Source: Chromera velia (lineage: Eukaryota; Sar; Chromeraceae). From it: a stretch of 13,029 nt of DNA. The stretch covers positions 1 through 13,029 of the forward strand of contig JAHBMJ010001713.1 of NCBI GenBank assembly GCA_018398765.1. The letters run 5' to 3'. The notes under the pieces were generated by a model. The model did not search any database. It was not told the DNA's origin and saw only the letters and a program-made list of their open reading frames with translations. The position numbers were made by a program, and so were the translations under genes. Below are positions 1 through 8,852 of the stretch, one piece after another; position 1 is the first letter of the stretch, and the number at the start of each line of letters is the position of its first letter.

Positions 1-1160
1 CGTTGTCTGTCCCTCAGTCCTTCTCTCCTCGCGCTCCTGCCTTGAATCTCAGGCATCTTCGAATCCACCTGCACACATGGCCATTCATCATCATCTTCTT
101 CTTCCTTTTCTTTTTCTTCTCTTGACAGACCTGTGGGTGTGTAGACTATCTGTGCCTGTCTGTCTTTCTCAAGAAGTGATGCAATCAGATCCACATCCAT
201 TGGCTTTGTGAAACTGTCTGCGTAGTTCTGATGGCCGTACACATGCTGTACTCTGATCTTCCCTTCTTCTATTCCGTCCATTGCCGCTATTGCTGGAACT
301 ACACACACTTTCCCCCCCATCTCTCTTATTTGTTCAATCAAGTCCTTTTCCTGGGGCTTCGGGTTTCTGGATTTGAGCATCTTGCACACCCCATCTGAAT
401 CCGTTCGAATTGTGCAATGCGAGTCCTTCCAGATCTCCCGAATGAATCTCATCGTCACCAATGCGTAGTCAAGCGCATCCTCCAGTGCACAGAGTTCTGC
501 CCGATTGATGCTCCTCGCACATCTCTTCTGTTTTCGACTCTTCCAAGCGATCGGTCTTCCATTCACGGTAAGTACCCAGCCTGTCTGTGGGTATGGATTC
601 AATTCGCTTCCCCCTGCTGCATCGCAATACAGAACCACTTCCATTCTCTCATGCAACTTGGGAGGGTCCAGCATGATCCCTCGATCCGAAGTCGCCTGTC
701 CGTATTTGATGGCTCTGTTCAGAAGTCTCCATGCTCTGACGGTTGGCTTTTGGTTAAATTGACTCAGCCATGCGGATGCAAACTCGAGATCCGGTCTGGT
801 GCTGTGAGCTGCATAGGATAACTCCCCCAACAACTGTCTATACCGTCTGTGTCCCTCTGCATCTAGCACCTCCGACCTATCATCTTCTCTCGTCACCCCT
901 GTTGGAAGAGGCTGAGATCCCTGCTTACTCTGTTCTCCTTGAATACTCTCAACGTACGCTTTCTGAGAGCACCAGATTCTTCCGTCTGAAAGGACCTCAT
1001 AATCACTTCCAACATAGCGACCCAACACCTCTGGCTCCTTGCAATGGACCTCTTCTACAATTTCTTGCACCATCTCCTGTGTGTCCCCTTCCAACGAAAT
1101 GACAATCAAATCATCAACGTACTGACTCAGCAACCCAACAACCTTTCCTCCCTTCTTTTT
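1..1160 (-). pseudogene. Copia pol C-terminal part: RT palm/thumb and RNase H (partial at window edge)
   Basis: This frame is open from 1160 to the window edge and continues the RT frame to its right, separated by one TAA. It starts with the RT motif C, QYVDDLIV (YVDD at 1121-1110), followed by the Copia blocks RYVGSDYE and YRQLLGELSYAA...TRPDLEFA. RNase H follows with all expected acidic residues visible: YCDAA (Asp at 623-621), NRAELCALE, RTDSDG and the terminal ADSFTKP near 200-220. RNase H removes the RNA strand of the RNA/DNA hybrid during reverse transcription. After it comes an acidic K/E/D-rich tail. No frameshift is seen in about 385 codons, so this is the best preserved part of the element. 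The true C-terminus lies outside the window. Confidence 0.88.
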
Positions 1161-2057
1161 TTAAAACACCCCGCTCAACGGACTGAGCTCCCAACCTAGT
1201 TTCCTCAAAACCTCCCACAAATGGTCTTCAAATGCTCTCCCTGCATCCTTCAAACCATACAGAGCCTTCTTCAATCTCCAAAGCAAACCTGCTTTTCTGT
1301 CGGGATGACTGGGAGGCGGTCTGACGTAGACTGGGACTCGGGACTTCAGTTTCGCCTGGAGATAGGCGATTGAGTTCTTTCCGTAGTTTAGGGATGCTAA
1401 TGCTGTAAGTAAAACGAAACGAACAGAATCAGGTGGGCAACCACACGTGGTGGTCTCCATACCCTGTCTTGCATCCTGGTCTCCTCTTGCTACTGCTCTT
1501 GCCTTAAACTCTCTCTCTCCTCCTGCTTTCATCTTCAAAGTATCCACCACCAGTATGTCTAGGACGGTTGCTCCTGCGGGGACGTTCTCCTTCCTGACCG
1601 TGTCGTAGGTGTCGTACTTCATTAGCTTGGCTAGTTCTGCTCTCCTCGCTTCGTCGCACTTCTTTCTCATCTCTGGTGTCAAGCTCTCGTACTTCACTTT
1701 TTGATGCGTAGTCTCTGTCAGTAGGACTCTTCCCACCTCTTGGTCTGAACAGAAGAAGGAAGACGCACTAATAAGGGAATTAAGAAACGAAGTGACGCCG
1801 GAACCTGACATTCTGTCTTCAGGCTCTGTAGACAAAGCAAACTCCTTCTCTTCGATGTACTCTCTGAGAAGAGTACCGATCGTGCTCTCACCTAGCCTTC
1901 CATTCTTCTCAACCTCCGCGTCTTCAATCACGATGTCTTCTCTCTCCACCTCAAACAGATCTGGCTCCACTGCCCCGTACTTCTTCGTATTATTTGTAAA
2001 CATTACCGCTCTCTCTCCTTTTCTCCTTACTGCAGGACGATAAAGCCGATCTCTCAA
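1161..2057 (-). pseudogene. Copia reverse transcriptase, N-terminal half (fingers/palm)
   Basis: Polymerase that copies the element RNA into cDNA inside the virus-like particle. The visible order is an acidic N-terminal linker, then the RVT_2 blocks: the PAGATVLDILVVDTLKMK region, EFKARAVARGDQDAR (fingers), SVRFVLLTALA, the motif A region IAYLQAKLKS, VYVRPPPSHPDRK, and LWRLKKALYGLKDAGRAFEDHL. The aspartate expected just before AYLQA in motif A is not present: the residues there are Lys-Asn-Ser-Ile, which looks like a small deletion or substitution. The frame ends in TAA at 1163-1161, directly before an A-rich stretch, and continues in the same frame with motif C. The left end of the preceding integrase frame overlaps its first codons in another frame, marking a frameshift near 2058-2070. 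The first codon here is TTG, so it is not a real start. Confidence 0.9.
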
Positions 2058-3031
2058 CGCTTCTTTCCATACGACCCGTAATGCTGCACAGTCACTCGCC
2101 CTCTCTTCTCTTCCTTCACTTCCCCCAAGAACAACTGCTTCATCTTTTCATCCTTCCATATGACAAATTTCTTTCCATCTGATCTCTTTCTTTTCTCTTT
2201 TTCTTTCTCTGCTGCCGAAGGTTTATTCTCCAACACCCCTCCAGGTTTTCTTAGCTCCTGCTGCAATTCTTCAGGCATCGGTTGAATGGCCGTCACAAAG
2301 AGATCCACTTCATAGGACTCATACCCCCTGTCTCTCTCTCTGATGGGTCTAATTCGAAACAAAGTCGGAGAAATAACCTTCACAACCTCACCTAGCTTCC
2401 ATTCTTCCTCCACCTTCCCGTAGTGACGGAGAGGGTATCGGAAGAGAACCATCTCTGACTCCTTAAACCTCCTTCCCTTGAACTCCTCATGACTCCTTCT
2501 CTTCTCTTCAACGCTAGCTGGGACTTGGCAAACCCCCGTCATCCTTTTATACGCAGACAAATACGGTTCTCTGGCTGCTGGCATGCGGTTGACAAGAGCC
2601 ACTGCCATGGGAAGTACATCTTGCCAATTTTCTTCTGGAATGTCTCTCTCAAGACGGAGAAGTGTGATCTGTGTGTCCAGAATGTAATGGCGGTTCTCGA
2701 GGATCCCCATCGACTGCAGGTGACCCACCGGTGTCCACTCATGACTGATGCCCCTTATTCTACACTGCAGATCAAACACCCCCTTGAAGTGACTTCCGTT
2801 ATCTGTCCTAAAGCACGACCTTAGACCAACTGGGTAGCCAAAAGGCGTAATCCAGTGATCCCGCACTGCCTTCCATACCGTTGCTGCGTCTTCTCCCTCT
2901 ACTGGCACCGCCACCAACCACCGAGTGCATTCATCGATGATGGTAACTATCGGAGTCCCTTCAATGAAGTAAAGGTCAACTGCAATCCTTTCGAGCAGTC
3001 TCCCTCTTCTCAATCTTGCTGTCCATCCTCT
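2054..3031 (-). pseudogene. Copia integrase catalytic core and C-terminal domain
   Basis: Integrase inserts the cDNA into chromosomal DNA. The DDE triad is visible: Asp in RIAVDLYF (2977-2975), Asp in RTDNGSHF (about residue 71 from 3013) and Glu in GILENRH (about residue 106). The second spacing is 34 residues, one short of the usual 35. After the core, a segment around VLFRYPLRHYGK...WKLGEVVKVISPTLFRIR resembles the small beta-barrel C-terminal domain of retroviral-type integrases. A K/E/R-rich linker follows, then VTVQHYGSYGK, where the frame ends in TGA at 2056-2054 and the sense continues one frame over (EALRDRLYRPA). Upstream it is joined in frame to the zinc-binding part through a single TAG. 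Confidence 0.88.
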
Positions 3032-3970
3032 CTACCTGTGTGGAGCTCCTTTTACCTGAGCACATTCCTTGTAACCCTCTATCATCTTTCTACATACCTC
3101 CCTCAACCGACTTCCCTTGATGTACTTTGAAAGCGATCGACTGAGAGCTGTGCCTCCTAGATGCCCCATCTCCCTGTGTGCTCTCTGGACAAGCTCTTCC
3201 AATTCCTTTCCTTCTACTCGCATCCTTTCTCTTTTGCATGAGCACCCGGGCTCTCCTGTCTCAGATACAGGTGCGTCGTCCCTGCTGTCTGTCCCGGATC
3301 TCGTTCCCCCTCCCTCTTCTGGATTACATCCGTGGTCCCTGCAGACCCTGCCGTTCTCCACCCTGGACCCAGCAGCCGAAGCCTTCGCTTTCTTTTTCTT
3401 CTTTTTCCTCCTTTTTTCTTCCTTTTCTTTCCATCTTTCTCGTTTCTTTCCTTCCATTTGTTCATTCTCTGACTGCCTTTCTGCCTTTTCTATCTCACTT
3501 GAATCTGACTGAAGGCTGTCTTTCTGAACTTGCTGAAGCGATTCCCTAGGCTCCGTTAAACTCTCTCCTCCTCTTTCGTCTTCAATCCTGTCTGCAGGTG
3601 TCAAAGAGGGATCATCGGCAAAAGAAGGGTCACAATGGTCGACCTGGCGGCTACTGCTGCTGCTACTGTGACTACAGGGCCTGGGTGGAGGCTCCTGCGA
3701 CGCTCGTTCCTTCTTTGCCAGACGCGGCGATCTCCTAACACCCCCTTTATCTAGACTGTGGCCACTCGTCGAGATGTCAAGAGCGGAAGGATGTTTCGCG
3801 CGCCTCTTTTTCCATTCCTTTGTCTTGGTGGCATGCTCCTTCAACTCTGTTTCGAAGGGTTGCCCTTTCAGCCTCCCGGTCTCTTTATCTAGAAACCGAC
3901 CAGAAACTGTCTCCCGAAAAGTCACTCTCTTAGTCCTCCTTCTTTGAGAGCCCACAAACGCTTCATCCAT
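3032..3970 (-). pseudogene. Copia pol: linker and integrase N-terminal zinc-binding (GAG-pre-integrase) region
   Basis: The first about 60 residues are basic (RRTKRVTFRETVSGRF...). A long low-complexity stretch follows, with an S-rich run and a K-rich run between about 3640 and 3390. The last about 55 residues match the GAG-pre-integrase/zinc-binding module that precedes Copia integrase cores: QRAHREMGHLGGTAL with the His pair, then CRKMIEGYKECAQVKGAP. In the usual C-x2-C-Q-x2-K block the first cysteine appears to be Tyr here, so the zinc site may be damaged. The frame ends in TAG at 3034-3032 and continues in the same frame as the integrase core. At the other end the ATG at 3970-3968 lies about 8 bases from the edge of the nested insertion, so it need not be a native start. 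Confidence 0.75.
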
Positions 3971-3972
3971 CT

Positions 3973-3978
3973 TAATTC
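3973..3978. repeat. Left copy of candidate target-site duplication (TAATTC)
   Basis: TAATTC here and at 7944-7949 brackets the plus-strand element that separates Copia protease from integrase. A 6-bp match in a short search space can arise by chance, so this is a candidate. On the minus strand the right copy falls exactly on two Copia codons. Confidence 0.45.
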
Positions 3979-4009
3979 CTTCTTATGCAGGGAGGAAGTA
4001 TCCGAACGT

Positions 4010-4545
4010 ATGTTAGCGATGGCAGGATTGAGGATGTTTCTTGCTTGTGCCGGGGAACATGAAACGCAATCTTGTCCCGTGTGTGGGTCGCGAGTCTGTG
4101 ACTGCGATTGTGCACTCTCCGTCTCGCTGCATATATATGCTTCGGTCCCGCCATCATACTCACTCACTATTTCCCCCCCGTCTCCACCTAAGAAGGAGGA
4201 CCCTGCTGCAAGGGAACGCACAGTCTTTAGGGCAGGGGTGAAAAAGAGGGTGTTGCGTCGGCTCTTGCTTTTGCATTGCATGACAGCGGATCTTTTTCTT
4301 GATCTGTCGGATTCAAAGTTTTCTGTCTTTTTGAGGGGCGTCAAGAGGGGCTGCAGGCAGCACTGGGATCATGCAGACTTCACGGCAAGGAAAGTCATCT
4401 ATATGGTTTGGTCTCCATGGGTACGTGGGTTTTATTTGGGCAGTACGATGGGCTTTGTGATGGATAGGTTCATTCAGCATCTTTATGCGGCAGGAAGGGA
4501 GGTGGGGGTAGGGTTAGTGGAAAAAGGAACGCGTCAGAAAGGGGG
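4010..4545 (+). pseudogene. Penelope-like ORF, part 1: Cys-rich segment and first half of GIY-YIG nuclease
   Basis: The ATG at 4010 is the first one inside the insertion; a second in-frame ATG follows at 4019. A cysteine cluster, CPVCGSRVCDCDC (4073-4111), could bind zinc. The nuclease signature follows at 4394-4480: VIY, ten residues, then FYLGST, then MDRFIQHL. This is the GIY...YIG...R...H arrangement of GIY-YIG endonucleases, with the two tyrosines and the arginine that act at the active site in the family. In Penelope-like elements this nuclease nicks the target and primes reverse transcription. The same frame runs on to 4708 but loses family resemblance after about 4545. The rest of the domain is in the next frame, so an indel lies nearby, perhaps in the five-G run 4541-4545. 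Confidence 0.72.
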
Positions 4546-6120
4546 TATGCACATCGATTCTACTCAACTCTCTCTGCAAATAACGGGAGGCATGGATTGT
4601 TTGTGGTTACGCCACTGGTCGTTGTTGCAGGGTCCCAGATGGAATTGCGAGATGCGGAGATGGCCTGCATTCGATTGTACATGCCGAAGTGGAATACGGT
4701 GGGAGTGAGAAGGAGAGTGAAAGGCGACTTTGGCTGGAGGTTCAAATCTGACTGCATGGACAGAGAGGTGACAGGGGGGGTTGGGGGGGATGGGGCTTTG
4801 AGGAGGTCGGAAAAGTTGGCTTCCGGACGTAGAGGTATTTCGATCTGCTCGGACAAGCTGTCGGAATTCCTTGCGGTTAGGAGGAGGATTACGGTGGCGA
4901 TGGTGAGCCGAGGAGGGACTGCGTTCTCCCGTGCTGCTTGTTTGTCTGCTGTGGGGGGGTTTGGGGGTGGGGGGGGGAGTCTACCTACCGGGAATGGGGG
5001 GGGGAGAGGTACAATCTCCGGCCCTACAAACACAGCAATCTTTATTTTCCGCTCGCTTCTGTTGTCGCTTCTCAGTAAGAAGAGAATGAGTGACAATCAG
5101 CTGAGGGCTTTGTCTGTTTGTGAGAATGATCTGTTGTCTATCTGTAGCCTGTTTCCTGTTCACGAGGTATTAGGGGCGGGGAGGGCGGTTTTTAATACTA
5201 ATGTGGACAGGTTGTGCGAATTGAAAGGGTGGTCCATCAAGAAGATTAGGGACATGAGAAGTAAAACGTTCCGTTTGCCTCTGGCGGACTTCCCTCCTTT
5301 TTCTCGGTTTTATTGGTCAGTAATGAGGGAGTGGTGGAGGGAGGCCAGTACAGGAGGATCTTTGGGGGTGGTGGTTTTACCAGCCCGTTTGTGTAATCTA
5401 CAGCAGGCGCTTGACAATTCCTACTCTGTTTATGGGGGGGAGGGTGACGACGTAAATGGGGGGGGAGTGACTGAGGAATCTATAGATGCGACGTGCACCG
5501 ATGGTTCTGCGTGCCCATGTCGATCCCTCGGGATTATGTATGGTTCGGACTGCCTTGATGGATATGTCTGCTCTCTGCTCTCTCTTTCTCCTCGTCTCCG
5601 GTCTGTTCTCTCTCTTCCTTCGAATTTCTCCGCTACTTCTAAGCTGTGGCCCGGGTCTGGGGGGTGGAAAGGGGTGAGGAAGGGTTTGTTGTCTTTTTTA
5701 TCGTACGTGAATGCACTCAGGGGAGGTCTTGTGGGTCAAGGATGTAGGGGGCGTGTGTCTGTATCTGCTGCTGCATGGGCAGATCTACAATGTCGTTGGC
5801 TCTCCATGTTAGAGGTGTATCGTTTAGGCCCCAAGTTGCCTGAGAAGGGGTCTGTGGTTGTGAAGGCGATGAAGGCTACGCTTGTCATTACACCCGTAGA
5901 TAGAGCTAAGGGCGACTTAGCCTTCCTATGCCGCCGGATGTATATTGCGTGTGTGCGTAGGGCCTTCCTTGCAGATGCCGCATATGTTCGACTTACTCCA
6001 ACACAAATCGCTGATCGTGAGTCTCTGTTGTTTGATCCATCTCTGTGGTCTGCCCCAATAAAGACATTCATGGCTCAGTTTGCGATTCCTAGCAGAACAC
6101 GACACGAGGATTTTATGGCC
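4546..6120 (+). pseudogene. Penelope-like ORF, part 2: end of GIY-YIG, linker, start of RT domain
   Basis: The first about 50 codons finish the nuclease: a FVVTPLVVV strand, then MELRDAEMACIRLYMPKWN, which supplies the Glu and the final Asn expected in the second half of GIY-YIG domains. A glycine-rich linker encoded by long G runs follows (about 4770-5010). A stretch of roughly 250 residues after that has no motif I recognise. From about 5850 the pattern LVITPVDRAKGDLAFLCRRMYIACVRR...Y resembles the conserved block with a DK-type pair and a later tyrosine that precedes the RT fingers in Penelope-like and telomerase-like RTs. The frame stays open to 6249, but the RT core continues in another frame from about 6080-6130, so the last coding codon here is approximate. 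Confidence 0.65.
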
Positions 6121-6949
6121 AAAGAGGAAGTCTTGGGGGTTCGATGGTTTGGTTGTGGGCAGGTGGGATGTATTGAAATTCAGGCAGTTGGTTTCATATG
6201 CAAAGCACTGTTGGAAGGAGGTCTTTTCTTTTTTCTGCAAGGTTCTTAACGGACTCTTAAAATTTTTTGCACCACATTGTGATTTGAACTCTGTTTTCCA
6301 ATTTCAAGAAATGTTGGGTGACTTCAACGTTGGGTTCGGACGGGTTGCAGACAGGGCGTTGTCTATGCATGCCTTACCGAGCTGGCCGATAAGTTCGGTT
6401 GCAATTGCGGTGGATGACATTAAGGCGTACTTTCCGTCTTTACCCCGAGCTAACTTTTTGTCTTCTCTCGATGCTTTGGTTTGTTTTCTTTCCTCGTCTT
6501 CCAGGCATCGTTTTGCTGTGCTGAGAAAGGGGGGGTCTGTTTTCATGAAGAGTGCGGGCCCTGCTGTCGGGGAGGCGTGGCTCACAAGGTGTGTGAAGAA
6601 GAAACAAGAGGTTTTCCTCTCTACACACGCAAACCACGCACATGTTACCTCTATTCCGTTGAGTTTGTTGTGTAATTTAATTAGAGTTGACTTTAATTCA
6701 AATACTATCCGGGTGTTGGGGGAGAGGGTTGCTCAGGTGGAGGGATTTCCGCAAGGGAGTCCGTGTTCACCTGGGGGCGCGCGTTTTTATGCTGCATGGA
6801 AGGAATATCAGAAAGCACTCCTCCTGAATGTCACTTCATGGCAGTCCTCTAAGTGGTTCATGAGGCGATACATGGACGATTGGACGTTAATGGCTCGTTC
6901 TGTCGCTCCCGATTTTCTTGGAAACGATCCTTTTATGCTTTCACTATAG
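6080..6949 (+). pseudogene. Penelope-like ORF, part 3: reverse transcriptase catalytic core
   Basis: This 289-residue frame holds the RT palm. Around residues 30-60 KFRQLVSYAKHCWKEV fits the motif with the conserved Arg before the palm. Motif A is AVDDIKAYFPSLP (residues 110-122). Motif B is EGFPQGSPCSPGGARF (221-236). Motif C is RRYMDDWTLMA (262-272; YMDD codons 6869-6880). Both catalytic aspartate sites are therefore retained. The motifs differ clearly from the Copia RT on the other strand and fit Penelope-like, telomerase-like RTs better than LINE RTs, which usually show YADD. It ends at a TAG (6947-6949), after which the same frame continues with related sequence. The first ATG at 6080 is an artefact of the upstream frameshift, not a native start. 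Confidence 0.75.
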
Positions 6950-7447
<498 letters not shown>

Positions 7448-7943
7448 ATATGTTTACATGTGTATCTTCCTTATTTCGATTTTTTTTGTCCTATTGATCT
7501 TCGATCAAACGTCTCTTTTACGTAGCACACAGAGCCAGAAGCAATAGAAAAAAAACAGTGGCGAGACCGAAGGGGGGGGTCGCGCGTGATGTTGTGTGTT
7601 GGAATTGCGGTTGCTCGTCTGGCATGTCAGGATTGAGAGTGTGCGCATTGGTACTGCGGCCTGTGCCAGGACGATTTTAAATTGTGCGCGCGACCGATCG
7701 TTTACGGGGTGGTGTTTGAGCTATGCCAAGATTTATTGATTTTTCGCGCCGTACGTGTCTTTGGCATCGAATTGGCATGCATCCATCTATCTATACATGC
7801 ATACTGAGATACAGGCATGTGAGATTTCGAGTAGAAGGACTGCTTTTCCACTGAACACAGTGCTGCCGCCTACTAGCACAGTGCGGAGACGGTTAGGACA
7901 TACGTTACAGCTGTCTGAAGTAATGCGATTTCTAAGGTAACAC
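7448..7943 (+). other. 3' untranslated part of the Penelope-like element
   Basis: There is no open frame of note between the RT stop and the resumption of the Copia protease. It contains a small perfect hairpin (TTGATC, loop TTC, GATCAA at 7494-7508), a short A run near 7549, a run of seven G near 7574 and GC-alternating patches. There is no poly-A tail at the distal end and no hammerhead-ribozyme core that I could find by eye. Confidence 0.5.
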
Positions 7944-8474
7944 TAATTCTCCCAGACTCTCTACAGACTGACGTGCCTGTGTTTCCTTCTGAATGCAACC
8001 TGCCCAAAGTTTCTTCCCACATGCACCGGTCTCCCGACGCCGCTCCTTCCATTCTCCAAAAATCACTTCACGTGGAACGACGACCTCTTCCCCTGTTGCT
8101 GTGTCAGTCAAACTTTGGATGTCTAGGCTGCTCCCCCCAAGCTTGCCAAAAACGGCAAAGGACGCTCTCCCCGGTCTGACCGGAAGAGTCAAGAGTCCAC
8201 TGCCCTTCTCTTGCCATTTGATGGTGCATTTGCGCCCATCTGGAAGGCACAGTCTCATCTGTAGGGTCTCGTAATCCATTTTTACCCCCCATGCCTTCAG
8301 AAATTTCATCCCGACCAGGGGAGGAACGATGGCATCCGTATCTAGAACCACCATTCGTGAAGACAACAAAATACGATCCGTGAGGTGAAGGCCTCCCCCC
8401 CAAACCCCAACAATTCCAACCATTCCGTTTGCTGTCCCGATTCTCGGCCCTCTGTCTTTGTCATGCTTCCACAA
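7932..8474 (-). pseudogene. Copia aspartic protease, C-terminal part, and linker
   Basis: This continues, in the same frame, the protease that begins to its right, separated by TAG at 8477-8475. Its flap and strand pattern fits a retropepsin: PRIGTANGMVGIVG, then SRMVVLDTDAIVPPLVGMKFLKAWGVKMDYETLQMRL, the stretch where Copia proteases read roughly ..DALVPLLIGMDFL... A basic linker follows (WKERRRETGACGKKLW). The last codons before 7944 are native Copia; the final three and the stop (7943-7932) belong to the nested insertion. The protease cleaves the Gag-Pol polyprotein into mature parts. Confidence 0.75.
7944..7949. repeat. Right copy of candidate target-site duplication (TAATTC)
   Basis: Matches 3973-3978. 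On the minus strand it reads as the Copia codons for Glu-Leu, just before the reading is lost. Removing the insertion plus one copy brings the two Copia halves together but leaves them out of frame by two bases, so another small indel must exist or the exact border differs slightly. Confidence 0.45.
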
Positions 8475-8852
8475 CTACCTGCCTAGCATGGACAAAGGGA
8501 ACAATGCCATGGCGAGTCTTAACCAACCCATCGACATCGTGATCACTTCAGTGCTTCCCGAATCTTTGACCACTCCAACCAGCTCGGACTCACCCAGAGG
8601 AACCGTCCCTCTCTCCTCCGCCGTCTGTAGGGCTGTCTGTACGCTCTCACTGGTGACTCCCCAGAAAGCGTAGTCCTCTGCCGAGAAGTCTTCCCCCCTC
8701 TTTTCCCCTGTCGGTGTCTTTTGGGTCTCATCTTCCTCTTCGTTCTTCCTTCGCTGTCTCTTCCCTCTTCTTGTCGTCTTTTTCCTTTTTTCTTTCTCTG
8801 CGTTGCTTGGTGAAGCCTTCTTATTATTCTTTTCTCTTCCCACCACCTTCCT
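8475..8852 (-). pseudogene. Copia pol: basic linker and protease active-site strand
   Basis: It is in frame with the Gag tail to the right (separated by TAA 8855-8853) and with the protease C-terminal part to the left (separated by TAG 8477-8475). The first about 50 residues are a K/R/E-rich, low-complexity linker. Then comes GESELVGVVKDSGSTEVITM, with the catalytic Asp-Ser-Gly at about 8564-8556, the signature of single-domain retroviral-type aspartic proteases. The preceding VPLGESELVG strand also fits. The frame is undamaged apart from the two stops. Confidence 0.72.

Noticed and set aside
417-1102. Plus-strand open frames over the RNase H region
   Set aside because: They are shadows of the minus-strand RT/RNase H frame and show no domain.
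3117-3549. Plus-strand frames rich in Phe and Ser, resembling membrane proteins
   Set aside because: They are the complement of the K/E/R-rich minus-strand linker; the hydrophobic look comes from TTC/TTT codons.
7448-7943. Poly-A tail or microsatellite tail expected at a retroelement 3' end
   Set aside because: Only a short A run occurs in the middle of the segment, not at the junction.
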